NCBI GenBank assembly: GCA_045105075.1
Contig: JBGCDD010000145.1
Span: 1-28,869, forward strand
Direction of reading: 5' to 3'
Length of the DNA stretch: 28,869 nt
DNA from: JBGCDD01 sp045105075
GTDB lineage: Bacteria > Pseudomonadota > Alphaproteobacteria > Rhodobacterales > Rhodobacteraceae
The translations under genes and the position numbers were made by a program. Below the pieces are notes generated by a model. The model was not told the DNA's origin. It worked only from the letters and a program-made list of their open reading frames with translations, and did no database searches. Shown here piece after piece: positions 1 to 8,424 of the stretch. The first letter of the stretch is position 1; each line of letters starts with the position of its first letter.

Positions 1-136
1 CAGGTTGCGAGATGCCCAGGTCGCGCGCTGCGTTTTGAATGTTGCCTTGCTGTCCAACTGCAACGAGCAATCGCAATTGACGCAGTTTCAGCCGCGTCAG
101 CGCGCGCTCAACGATACGGGACTGTTTTGCTATCAT
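1..136 (-). CDS. LysR-family transcriptional regulator, N-terminus (partial, runs off left edge)
   Basis: Only about 45 codons are present, read leftwards from an ATG at 136. The translation has the LysR N-terminal winged-helix signature: a helix rich in L/R (LKLRQLRLLVAVGQQGN) followed by NAARDLGISQP, the usual 'AA..L..SQP' recognition-helix entry. An in-frame GTG three codons upstream is an alternative start. It lies divergent from the DHDPS-family remnant at 224, the usual layout for a LysR regulator and its target. The effector cannot be inferred, and whether the gene is intact cannot be judged because the rest lies outside the window. Confidence 0.75.
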   Translation of the reverse strand, partial: MIAKQSRIVERALTRLKLRQLRLLVAVGQQGNIQNAARDLGISQP

Positions 137-223
137 CTGCGGCACCTGTTGCGTTTGAACCCGGTTTCCCCTGGTTCCAAAGATAACCTATCGCGAATTG
201 AATGCCGCTTGATATAGCTAATC

Positions 224-763
224 TTGATATCAATTTTTATGACTTCGGATTGGTTTAAATCCAACATTGCGACCTGCTGGCGCAAATACAAAGCGCCGGT
301 CCTGAGTTTCGATCACGATCGCAGCGAGGGTTTGTATCATTATTACAAACGGTTCTGCGATGAGCTGGGCATCGGTATAGCCATGTGGAGCCACCCTGAC
401 AGTGGCTATCTGATGCAACCCGATGACTGCGCTCGCATTGCTGAATTGCCCAATATCACGGCGATCAAACAGGCGGTCCCGGGTGAGATGTATGTGCGGT
501 TGAGCCAGATGATTGGTGACAAGATAAACGTCTCGGCGTCGTTCTAAGACTGGCTGGGCAACATCCAAGAGTTCGATTGGAAGCTCTACCGGTGCGGCTC
601 ACCGCCCTTTCAACTGCAAACCACCAACGAAAAAAGCATGCATGATCAAACCGAGCCTGCCTTTGCCGGAAAACTCGATGCCGCTCGCAAGTTGCGTGAC
701 CGCCTGAACCCGGTGCGTGCGGCGATGCAGAAAAAGCAACGATACGGGCCGCCTTTGAGGGGT
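224..763 (+). pseudogene. DHDPS/N-acetylneuraminate lyase-family aldolase remnant
   Basis: The translation matches the second half of the dihydrodipicolinate synthase superfamily. It shows a YHYYKRFCDELGI helix, a W-S-H-P-D-S-G segment equivalent to 'YN.P...G', and LPNITAIKQA carrying the Schiff-base lysine. A TAA at 545-547 interrupts the frame, and the same frame then continues with DWLGNI, a 'CGSPPFQLQT' segment and an AGKLDAARKLRDRLNPVRAAM helix, all typical of the family. A GAA-to-TAA change would explain the stop. The N-terminal ~100 residues of the TIM barrel are missing and homology fades after about 745. The gene therefore lacks its N-terminal part and carries a nonsense codon, and is almost certainly non-functional. 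Substrate class cannot be assigned. Confidence 0.75.
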
Positions 764-1239
764 GTGGTTTGCAAACGTAGGATCGCAGCGCGGGTATTGG
801 CGCCGACCCACACAGATTTCAAAACCCCGGCGGAGTGCTTTGCGGTTAGGTTCAGTCGCGCACAGGGTTCTGATCCAAATGGCCGTCTGTGGGGGACCAA
901 GCCCAAGTGTTAACCGGCATGCAAAGGCGGCTGTGGGATGCGATGAACCGGGATGGTTCCGCCCGAGCAGCTTGATCGCGGGAGGCTGGATCAGCCTGCT
1001 CTGGTGCTATCTGTGCGCATCCGTCAGGCGGGTCGGTTTCAGCCTTTGTCAAGAAATCCAATGGCAGATTTGCCCGCAGGTTTCCAATCTGGAAAACAAA
1101 TTTGGCGCTGGTTTTTGCGAACCATTAAAGCCACCATTTGGCAAAGCGGGATGATGCAGTAGCCTTCGCGACACTGACCTCAAAACGGCGTTCGGCGTTG
1201 ATCCGGGCCTCAGGTGGGCAATGGAAATTAGTCGCACTG
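764..1239. other. No recognisable gene
   Basis: All frames are short and none gives a translation I recognise. The stretch lies between the aldolase remnant on the + strand and the fumarase remnant on the - strand. It may hold further unrecognisable decay products of the same cluster. Confidence 0.5.
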
Positions 1240-1786
1240 TCAAGCGGCAATTCCATCGCGATATTGGCTTTGCCTTCCAGCTCGCGCATGCAAACGCCAT
1301 CGCGGATCATCAATGAGCCAATCGGGGTTCGCGCGGTATGCCACATGCCCGTTGGCAAACACGCGTACCACGCAACGACGCGATGAAAGACAAAAGGCGT
1401 GCATCGACATCTGCACGCCGCCGGTGCGGCAATAACCCGGTTCGATATCGACCACTATGGATGTTCCGACGAGCTACATCGCGATCGAATTTCCCTGCTC
1501 TTTCAATTCAAGTTCGGCGATCTTCGGGCTTGAATTACGATCGCCAACAGGCGACATGTTTGCCCATCACATTGCAAGAGTGCTTGCCGCCACGCAGACC
1601 GATCCGCACTACCGTGGGCAGACAAGCCAGGCTCCGTGCGTCACAACGGATGCAGCGGTTTGTGGCATTGGCCGTTGCGCACCACCGCGCCTCTTTCAAG
1701 CCCACCAGATAATCATCCGGCATTCCAATCGCAGCTTTGTCCATCAGAGTTTCTGTAGCCTTCTGGATCATATCAATCGAAATCAA
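1240..1786 (-). pseudogene. Class I fumarase (FumA/TtdA-type) alpha-region remnant
   Basis: Pieces of a class I (iron-sulfur) fumarate hydratase are spread over different frames. An N-terminal stretch (MIQKATETLMDKAAIGMPDDY then LVGLKEA) matches the start of the family. It jumps directly to LACLPTVVRIGLRGGKHSC, then to KIAELELKEQGNSIAM in another frame (compare 'pkiaeLE.E....N.lGiG'). The last recognisable piece is a YCRTGGVQMSMHAF.LSSRR segment matching the family's 'HTGG.P......C..RR' region. The central part with the 'C.DTG' cysteine is deleted and at least two frameshifts are needed. It follows the flavoprotein remnant in the same direction, suggesting a former operon for fumarate/succinate interconversion. 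Confidence 0.6.
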
Positions 1787-2688
1787 GCGCGTTCTTCCAC
1801 CAGTGTTTCCGGTCCGCGGTCCGGCAAAATCGTTTCGCTGGGTTGGACAATTGTAAACTGCACCTGCTCAGGGGTCACATCGATCTCGTCGCCGTTTTGA
1901 CGCGCGACGTAAAATCGGAACGTTCCATGCCACCTCAGATTGGACGCAAGGTTGCTGCTGGCGGCCACCCATTTGATGCCGCGCGCGCTACTGCATTTGG
2001 TCCGCATCACAGCCACGTCTTCCAACATGGTTTCTTGCAGAGAATTGGGGCTGCATCCGAAGGTTTGCCGGTTTGTTGACAAATGGTGCTTGAACACGCT
2101 CAAGCTTGGCGTTCAGAGCTGTTTCACCGAGGTCGTGCAAGGCGGCCATTTTGCGGATATTCATTCCCAAAATATCGAGCGCAACGGCGCCGAAAACGGT
2201 GGAATTGGCCACGCCACTACCTCTCAGTCAGTTGGAGCCGTGCGCGCCACGCGTGTCTTCGCCCGCAACAGTAAGGCCTTCCATTTCGGTGTGCGTGTCG
2301 GCATCGACGACCACGCGGCCCATGAAGTCATGAGCGGTTGGAGCCAGCTCGACCTGCCACAGGCAAGATTAAACCCGCTGTCCGCACAGCACTTGATTAT
2401 ACGGCTGAGTTTCTTGCGCATCTCGGTATAGATGCCAGGGCTGACGGCATCTCGCGTGGCCCGTTCGTCGCACGGATCGGTGTCAAACATGAACCGCTGT
2501 TCGGACCCGTTGATCTGCCCCCTCCCTGCGTCGCGCAGATTTTCCTCACGAACAGTGCTGGTCATTTTGGTATGATCGCCGGCCAACAGTCCCGTGGAGA
2601 AATACGGCGCCATTTCCATATAGCACTGCCACAGACCCGCGTGTAGAGCTCTGGCCAGCCCGTCCATCGTTTTGTCGCCCGAAGGCAT
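1783..2688 (-). pseudogene. Succinate dehydrogenase/fumarate reductase-type flavoprotein remnant
   Basis: Two diagnostic blocks survive. One is ATRDAVSPGIYTEMR, equivalent to the 'RDvvsraiytEi' block of FrdA/SdhA. The other, after a frameshift near 2360, is VELAPTAHDFMGRVVVD then GLTVAGEDTRGAHGSN*LRG, the hallmark 'PtaHy.mGG...d' and 'GlyAaGE...GvHGaNRL.G' segments. The conserved Arg codon of NRL is a TGA at 2230-2228, explainable by CGA to TGA. A C-terminal 'LQETMLEDVAVMRT' helix follows after another frameshift. The N-terminal FAD-binding GxGxxG region is not found. The gene is clearly dead: at least two frameshifts, one nonsense codon and a missing N-terminus. Confidence 0.75.
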
Positions 2689-3040
2689 GTGGTATTTGTA
2701 CGTGGTCGGGCCGCAGCCGCTCAGGTCTTCGGATGGTCAAACCAGAGACCCCGTTCCATGATGAGCAATCGCGATCCGCCAGCCACATGAAATGCCTGAC
2801 CAAGACCAGAAGCGCGTGGCAAGGCGTAGGCAATTCATAGCGGGTGTCTGCTTCAGACCAGTGTGACGGCCTTCATGGCGCGCTCTTCTGTGACCAGGAG
2901 GATTTCGCAAATGCCCCATGTGAGCGTCGACCGGGAGCCAGAAAGGGCCGCCTTGGGTGCGTCCGAGGATTTCACCCGCGCTGAGCTCGTCTTGGATGGC
3001 ATCGATCATCACTGTGAGATGGACCAAAAAAAGGGTCCTA
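2689..3040. other. No recognisable gene (probable decay of the flavoprotein 5' part)
   Basis: By position this should hold the N-terminal half of the flavoprotein gene, but no FAD-binding motif can be read in any - strand frame. A short perfect inverted repeat (GGACC, 8-base loop, GGTCC) lies at 3021-3038. It has no following T-run in either direction beyond the A-tract in its own loop, so I do not call it a terminator. Confidence 0.4.
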
Positions 3041-3044
3041 CAAA

Positions 3045-3330
3045 AAGGGCAGACAAGCGTTATAGCATGTAAAGACGCACGTCCAACATCGGCCTATTTC
3101 TCTCCTTTGAACAACGACAAAGCGGTGATCCGTTTCAACCCGGCAATGGCTTTCGACGGCTTCGCCCCCTTTGTCAAAGAACGGGTCCATATCGTTGCAA
3201 GGCCTTTGATCACTGGCAAGTTGCGCAGCGGGGCGACTGCCCGCTTTTTGCCCTCCAGCACCTGTTTGACATGGGTTCGGCAGGTCCAGCGCGGTGTGCT
3301 ATGTACCATCATGGCGCAAAGCCTCGGCAA
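3045..3330 (-). pseudogene. SdhB/FrdB-type iron-sulfur subunit remnant
   Basis: The first frame gives TCRTHVKQVLEGKKRAVAPL then RNLPVIKGLAT, matching the '...C.T.V......g....v.PLrn.PVikDL' stretch of SdhB/FrdB. After a +1 shift the expected DMDPFFDKGGEAVE follows. After another shift comes GRCWTCVFTCYNAC, a degenerate 4Fe-4S cysteine cluster of the C-terminal domain. Thus both the [2Fe-2S] part (incomplete) and the first cysteine cluster of the C-terminal domain are traceable, with two frameshifts. It precedes the flavoprotein remnant in transcription order, as in sdh/frd operons. It begins only eight bases beyond the end of the intact alcohol dehydrogenase gene. Confidence 0.65.
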
Positions 3331-3337
3331 CGGGCGG

Positions 3338-4372
3338 TTACGTTCTGAAATCGGTGATAACCGCCGTTCCCGGACGTGTTGGCCCCTTCATTGCGCGCAG
3401 CTCGGCACTGGCATCAGACAGGGAGATCACGCGATCAAGCATTGGAGCAAGATCAATGTCACCGCGCTCGATCATTCCCAATAGCGTAGGGTATTTCCAG
3501 GACGGCATGCCGCGGGTTCCATAGAACGCAAGTTGCTTGGAGTAGATGGCGCGCATATTCACCTGCATCATGCCATCGCCCGCGGGCATGCCCACATGCA
3601 CATGGCGGCCCAGCGTCGCGAGGCATTCCACCGAGGCATTGGTGGTTGCTGCAATGCCAAGCGCTTCTATCGACACCTGGGCGCCTCCGCCGGTGATCTC
3701 GTGGATGGCCTCTGCGACATTGCCATCCGAGGCATTGACAGCGGCATCTGCACCAAGTTGCACCGCGTGGGACAGTTTTTCGCCGACAATATCAACCACC
3801 ACCACCCGCGCGCCCAGCATTTTTGCCAAAAGCAGCGCCGACAAACCGATGCCCCCGGTGCCATGCACGGCAACCCATTCCCCGGCCCTGACATTGGCAC
3901 GGTCCGTCAAAGCATGCCACGCGGTGGTCACGCGACAGCCAAGCCCTGCGGCCAGTGCGGGCGACAGGTTTTCGGGCAAATGGACCAGATTGTGATCAAA
4001 CGGCACCGCCACATATTCGGCATAAGCTCCGGGCGCACCGAAACCGGGAACAATTGCGCTTTCACAGGTGTTTGACGCCCCGGTCTGACAAGCCGGGCAA
4101 TCACCACAGCCCAGAATGAACGGCGCGATCAACCTGTCGCCGACTTTGTGTTTTGCCTGTGCGCCCGCCTCAACCACGGTGCCGCAATATTCGTGCCCCA
4201 TGATGGATCCGTTGATCACTTTGGGGTGCCCGCCGACCCACCCGTGGAAATCCGAGCGGCACACACCGCAGGCCGCGACCTCCAGGACCACACCAGTGTC
4301 CGGGCACTTGGGGTCCTCCACGGTTTCAATGGAAAGATCCTCGTTAAATTCTCTGACAACGGCTGCGCGCAT
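3338..4372 (-). CDS. Zinc-dependent medium-chain alcohol dehydrogenase
   Basis: An intact 344-residue MDR-family alcohol dehydrogenase, normal length for the family. Catalytic zinc ligands are visible as C38 (ACGVCRSDFHGW) and H60-E61 (GHEYCG). The structural zinc lobe is C89, C92, C95 and C103. The Rossmann motif GTGGIG is at 171-176, with D194 at the end of the second beta-strand, which favours NAD over NADP. It is preceded by AAGG about eight bases before the ATG. It oxidises an alcohol to an aldehyde, or the reverse; the substrate is not predictable. It lies 273 bp downstream of the acyl-CoA synthetase on the same strand and directly upstream of the dead sdh/frd remnants. It is outside the BMC operon, so it is not an obvious microcompartment alcohol dehydrogenase. 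Confidence 0.92.
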   Translation of the reverse strand: MRAAVVREFNEDLSIETVEDPKCPDTGVVLEVAACGVCRSDFHGWVGGHPKVINGSIMGHEYCGTVVEAGAQAKHKVGDRLIAPFILGCGDCPACQTGASNTCESAIVPGFGAPGAYAEYVAVPFDHNLVHLPENLSPALAAGLGCRVTTAWHALTDRANVRAGEWVAVHGTGGIGLSALLLAKMLGARVVVVDIVGEKLSHAVQLGADAAVNASDGNVAEAIHEITGGGAQVSIEALGIAATTNASVECLATLGRHVHVGMPAGDGMMQVNMRAIYSKQLAFYGTRGMPSWKYPTLLGMIERGDIDLAPMLDRVISLSDASAELRAMKGPTRPGTAVITDFRT

Positions 4373-4645
4373 CTTTTGACCTTATCTGTTTTGTTCTGAT
4401 GCGTGTTCCGCCGCCCATTCAAACCGGCCACGCTTATCTTTCCGACCAACAGGCGTCCTTTGTCAGGGTTTTGCCACCAAAGGCGGCGCAAACCGACAGG
4501 GCCGATCAGAATGGTCTCATTATGTGGTGCGTGGGCCGTGATGCAAGCATCGCGTTTCATTTGAAAACCAGTCTCCCATCGCGCGATCTGGCCTCAGACG
4601 GATCAACTCGGGTTTTCGCAATCGTGCTGTTTGGTGCGCCACGGT

Positions 4646-6181
4646 CTAGATCTTGCGCCCTGAGTTGTCCCAGTAGGGTGCGCGCAATCTGGGTTTGAAA
4701 ATCTTGCCACTGTCTTCGCGCGGCAAACTGTCGTGAAAATCGATGATCCGCGGCTGTTTGAAACGGGCCAGCTTGCCATCCAGAAACGCCATCACCTCCT
4801 GCTTGCTGGGCGCGCTGCCATCGGACGGTTCAATTGCCGCAACAATCTGTTCACCGAATTCTGCGTCAGGGGCACCAAACACGGCCACATCGCGGATGAA
4901 CGGTGCGCGCATCAAAACCGCCTCAATTTCGGCTGGAAAAATGTTGGCGCCGCCCGAAATGATCATATCCTTTTTCCGGTCGGTGATGAAAAGATATCCG
5001 TCATCGTCCAGCCAGCCCAGATCTCCGACCGAAACATGACCGTGCTTTTCCGCCGCCGCGCGGCTTTCGGGATCGTTGGTATAGTCAAACCCGCCAAAGG
5101 CATCCATCCGCGCATGGATTTCGCCCGACTGGCCGGCTGGTAACTTGGTGCCATCTTTATCGAGGATCAAAACCGTGCATCCCATTTGCATCGGCCCAGC
5201 TGTGCCGGGTTTGGCAAGGGCGTCCTGCGAGGATGCCATCGTCATAAAGCCGATCTCTGTCGCACCATAGGATTCCCAGAACACCGGCCCCCACCAATCA
5301 ATCATCGCAACCTTCAGATCGTGCGGCCAGGGCGAGCCAGTGGACACACAGAATTCCACCGAAGACAGATCATACCGCGCCTTGACGTGCTCGGGCAGTT
5401 TCAACATCCGGCTCATCATTGTGGGAACCAGATAGATATGGGTGATCTTGTGGGCTTCGATTGCGGCCAGAAACGGTTCGGGTTCGAACTTCGCGGCAAT
5501 AAGGATCGACACACCCGGTGACATCAAGGCCGCGCTGGTCAGGGTCGAGGGCGCAGAATGATAGATCGGCGCGGCGGTAAAGAAACGCGACCCGGGCTGA
5601 AACCGCATCATTTCGGTGCCGAGGCGTTCCAACACGACCTCAAAGTCCTTTCGGGGGCCGGATGAATTGCGCCGCACGCCTTTGGGTGCCCCGGTCGAGC
5701 CCGAGGTATAGCGCATCAAAGGGCGCATCATGGCCCGTTCGGGCAGGGGGTCTTGGGCGTCAACCAGCGCGCTCCATTCCGGGGTGTCCGGATCGGTCGC
5801 CGCCAGTTTTGGGTCAATCCCATAGGCGGCACACAGGGCCGGCCCCGGAGTGATCGCAATGACCTTGCGCCCCTTCAGGGCCGGGCGCAACGGCGCGATC
5901 AGATCACGGTGGATGATCACGAATTGCGCTGTGCTGTCATCACAGATCGCGGCGACTTCATCCGACGCGCCGTGCCAGTTCAGTGCGACAATCACCGTGC
6001 CGGCCTGCGCAGCGGCGCGCATCACCTCAAGCTGGGGCAGATCGTTGCGCATGATGACCGCCACCGCAACATCTGTGCCCGCGCCCATGGCCATCAGGGC
6101 GTTGGCGCCTTTGGCGGCGCGATCCTCCAATGCGGCGCGTGTTTGGCTTTGGTCAAAATCTGCAACACTTGCTGTTGGCAT
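4646..6181 (-). CDS. AMP-forming acyl-CoA synthetase (ANL superfamily)
   Basis: A 511-residue adenylate-forming enzyme activating a carboxylic acid to its CoA thioester via an acyl-AMP. Motifs in order: the A3 phosphate loop YTSGSTGAPKGV at 158-169; YGATEIG (A5) at 305-311; GD at 386-387; DRKKD at 401-405, the hinge between N- and C-domains; and the C-terminal catalytic lysine K493 in SGKIFKPR. All key positions are intact. No signal peptide or membrane segment is seen, so it is cytoplasmic. Substrate is unknown; the sequence looks like the FadD/medium-chain-acid class rather than acetyl-CoA synthetase. It could activate a free acid formed from the same aldehyde handled by the nearby BMC, but there is no direct link in the sequence. 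Confidence 0.92.
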   Translation of the reverse strand: MPTASVADFDQSQTRAALEDRAAKGANALMAMGAGTDVAVAVIMRNDLPQLEVMRAAAQAGTVIVALNWHGASDEVAAICDDSTAQFVIIHRDLIAPLRPALKGRKVIAITPGPALCAAYGIDPKLAATDPDTPEWSALVDAQDPLPERAMMRPLMRYTSGSTGAPKGVRRNSSGPRKDFEVVLERLGTEMMRFQPGSRFFTAAPIYHSAPSTLTSAALMSPGVSILIAAKFEPEPFLAAIEAHKITHIYLVPTMMSRMLKLPEHVKARYDLSSVEFCVSTGSPWPHDLKVAMIDWWGPVFWESYGATEIGFMTMASSQDALAKPGTAGPMQMGCTVLILDKDGTKLPAGQSGEIHARMDAFGGFDYTNDPESRAAAEKHGHVSVGDLGWLDDDGYLFITDRKKDMIISGGANIFPAEIEAVLMRAPFIRDVAVFGAPDAEFGEQIVAAIEPSDGSAPSKQEVMAFLDGKLARFKQPRIIDFHDSLPREDSGKIFKPRLRAPYWDNSGRKI

Positions 6182-6740
6182 GCTATCGCTCCCGCTCGGT
6201 TCATTCTTGTGCGCTCAGAGTGCACGCAAACCGCGCACAAATACAGGAAGGACTGACAAATTTGGTGTTTGAGGTGTGATCATGCGTCGTTCTGATTTTG
6301 GCTCAATGGCGGTCATGACTTCGACACCTTGAATGACATGGGGGAGACGTGCTGGGTCAAGCCACGTCCGCCAGCACTGGCCTCAAGTTCGAACCATCGC
6401 TGCCTGTTTGTGTGACCGTGCGCGGGACGTCGGCGACCAAGTGGCGGTAAACCTCAGGCCAAAGCGATGCGCTTTGTCAGAGCAGCTGGCGTGCCGAATG
6501 CGTAGCCTGCGAATTCCTTTTGTCCCTTGCTCACGGGCGGTTTGTCCTTTGGTCCGTGTGATTGGTTGAGATAATTTTCGGATGCCACCACCGGCAGCGA
6601 ACGCATTTTCCGGAACGACCGGGCGCGCAAGCTTCGATTTTTGGCACGCGCTGTTGGTCATGGTTTTGGGTCGTTTTCAGTGTAAACCATACATAAAACC
6701 AATCTGAGCGTTGCAGATTTCAGTGTATTGCGCAATGAGC
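6182..6740. other. Intergenic region between divergent transcription units
   Basis: About 560 bp with only short unrecognisable frames. It separates the acyl-CoA synthetase (leftwards) from the GlxB-like gene (rightwards), so it should hold both promoters. Near its right end are TTGCAG (6711) and TTGCGC (6728), possible -35 boxes, but no convincing -10 at standard spacing can be fixed. Nothing else is recognised. Confidence 0.5.
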
Positions 6741-6753
6741 GTATACTGTATAC
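6741..6753. promoter_or_regulatory. Palindromic operator GTATACTGTATAC upstream of the glxB-like operon
   Basis: A perfect inverted repeat (GTATAC-T-GTATAC), centred 38 bp before the ATG at 6785. The identical 13-mer occurs in the divergent promoter at 22284-22296. The size and odd-centred symmetry fit a dimeric GntR/FCD-family regulator site, and one such regulator is encoded at 9889-10542. Regulator assignment is inference. Confidence 0.75.
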
Positions 6754-6784
6754 GGTCCATTCCATAGCAAGGTGAGGAAATCGC

Positions 6785-7735
6785 ATGTGTGGAATCGCTG
6801 GACGGATTTTGAACGCAACTGGGCAGGTTGGTCGCGACTTGGTTGAGTTGATGGATGCGCAAGAACATCGCGGCGCAGATTCAACAGGTTTTGCAATTTA
6901 CGGGCCTGCCCGCGAAGATGGGTACATCGTGCGAGCGATGGGGTTCAATCGTCGCAATATGGCGGACGACATTGCGAATTTCCGCGACATTTTGCGCGCG
7001 CATGGCGCTGATTTCATCGAAGATCCAACAAACGACACCAGTGACACGCGCCACTATACGCTGCGCATGGTGATTTCCGACCCCAAGGACATGGCGGCCT
7101 GGGTTGGCGAGGCCGACGGGATGTGTGCCGATCTGGAAATTTCCTCGGTGGGCCGATCGCTTGAGATCATCAAAGATGTGGGCGGGGCCTATGCTGTGGC
7201 CGAAAAACATGGCGTTTCGGACATGATTGGCACACATGGGCTGGGGCATGCGCGGCTTGCCACGGAATCGGATGTGCGCCCGAATGCCAGCCATCCGTTT
7301 TGGGCGCGCCCGTTTCCCGATGTGGCGATTGTGCACAATGGGCAGATCACGGACTACTATACGTGGCGCGCAAAGCTCGAACGCAAAGGCTATCGCTTTA
7401 TGACGCAAAACGACAGCGAGTTGATTGCTGTCTGGATTTCGGACCGGATGAAAGAAGGGCTGGATCTGAAAACTGCCCTGACCCGTTCGATCAAAGAGAT
7501 TGACGGCGTGTTTACGTTTATGATCGCAATGCCCGGACGTATCGGGTTTGCCAAAGACCGTTTTGCGATGAAACCCTTGGTGGTTGTTGATCAAATGGGC
7601 GAGATCGCGACGGCAACAGAAGAGCAGGCCGTTCGCCGCATATATGACGCGGAAGACATCGACGTGATTAACTATGACGGGCCAAGCCAACATGAAATCT
7701 GGGGCGTCGGCAATCGCGATGAGGCGGCGGCATGA
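6785..7735 (+). CDS. glxB: Class II glutamine amidotransferase domain protein (GlxB / MgsA-like)
   Basis: A 316-residue stand-alone class II (Ntn) glutamine amidotransferase. The N-terminal nucleophile is C2 (MCGIAG), exposed after Met removal. Other expected elements are EHRGADSTG, GHARLATESD, SHPFW and the NGQI loop. It equals the amidotransferase domain of GltB split into its own gene. In the GlxBCD and N-methylglutamate synthase (MgsABC) sets this subunit releases the amino group of a gamma-glutamyl amide. Translation starts at 6785 after GGTGAGGA (6771-6778). The stop overlaps the next start (ATGA), so the three genes form a translationally coupled unit. The 13-bp palindrome upstream suggests co-regulation with the glutamine-synthetase/BMC operon. 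Whether it takes glutamine or a substituted gamma-glutamyl amide cannot be read from the sequence. Confidence 0.9.
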   Translation: MCGIAGRILNATGQVGRDLVELMDAQEHRGADSTGFAIYGPAREDGYIVRAMGFNRRNMADDIANFRDILRAHGADFIEDPTNDTSDTRHYTLRMVISDPKDMAAWVGEADGMCADLEISSVGRSLEIIKDVGGAYAVAEKHGVSDMIGTHGLGHARLATESDVRPNASHPFWARPFPDVAIVHNGQITDYYTWRAKLERKGYRFMTQNDSELIAVWISDRMKEGLDLKTALTRSIKEIDGVFTFMIAMPGRIGFAKDRFAMKPLVVVDQMGEIATATEEQAVRRIYDAEDIDVINYDGPSQHEIWGVGNRDEAAA

Positions 7736-8424
7736 GCGAAGTTATCATTGATGTTGGCAAGCGCCCGAGCCGAGAGGTGCATGAAGAGATCCAAGCCGCT
7801 GCGAAGGCCGGCAATGACATTGTCATCGCCAACACGCTGTCGCGTCACAACTTGGGTGTTGGACTGCCCGCAGGCTGCAAACTTCGGTTTGAGGGATCGG
7901 TCGGGTACTACTGCGGCGGGCTGAACAACGGTGCCACAATCGAAATTGAGCGCAACGCCGGCTGGGGCTGTGGTGAGGCGCAGGCGGCGGGCCATATCAC
8001 CATCGGCGGTTACGCCGGGATGTCGGTTGGCGCCGCCATGTTGGGGGGGACCATCCATGTCAAAGGCGACACCGGTCCGCGCGTGGGGGTCGCCATGAAG
8101 GGTGGAAACATCGTGGTTGAGGGCAAGATCGGATACCAGTCTGGCTTCATGGCCCATAGCGGCAAGATCATCGCGTTGGGGGGTGCAGGTCCGTCCTGTG
8201 CCGATGCCCTGTGGGAGGGCGAAGTCTGGGTTGCAGGTGAGATCGAGGACTTGGGCGTTGACGCGGTGGTCATGGAACCAACCGCCGAGCAAGTGGCTGA
8301 GGTCGATGCCATTCTTGAACCGCTGGGTCTTGTGGACAACTCGCGAAACTGGCGCCGGATCGTGGCGGGCCAGCGCCTTTGGTATTTCGAAAGCAGGGAC
8401 GCAAAAGCATGGCTGATGATATAG
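7732..8424 (+). CDS. glxC: GXGXG-domain protein (GlxC / MgsB-like, GltB C-terminal domain)
   Basis: A 230-residue protein made of the right-handed beta-helix GXGXG domain that ends the glutamate synthase large subunit. The repeats are clear: GSVGYYCGGLNNG, NAGWGCGEAQAAG, GYAGMSVGAAMLGG, GDTGPRVGVAMKGG and GKIGYQSGFMAHSG. It has no catalytic residues of its own and presumably scaffolds the amidotransferase and FMN subunits. It overlaps glxB by 4 bp (ATGA) and the following gene by 16 bp. The architecture matches GlxC of rhizobia and MgsB of N-methylglutamate-pathway methylotrophs. Confidence 0.9.
   Translation: MSEVIIDVGKRPSREVHEEIQAAAKAGNDIVIANTLSRHNLGVGLPAGCKLRFEGSVGYYCGGLNNGATIEIERNAGWGCGEAQAAGHITIGGYAGMSVGAAMLGGTIHVKGDTGPRVGVAMKGGNIVVEGKIGYQSGFMAHSGKIIALGGAGPSCADALWEGEVWVAGEIEDLGVDAVVMEPTAEQVAEVDAILEPLGLVDNSRNWRRIVAGQRLWYFESRDAKAWLMI

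Noticed and set aside
3021..3038. Hairpin GGACC/GGTCC as a terminator
   Set aside because: The stem is only 5 bp, the A-tract is in the loop, and it lies inside decayed coding sequence without a following T-run.
3338..4372. The zinc alcohol dehydrogenase as the missing BMC alcohol dehydrogenase
   Set aside because: It belongs to the MDR family rather than the iron-type BMC enzymes, has no N-terminal targeting extension, lacks the operator and lies in another transcription unit.
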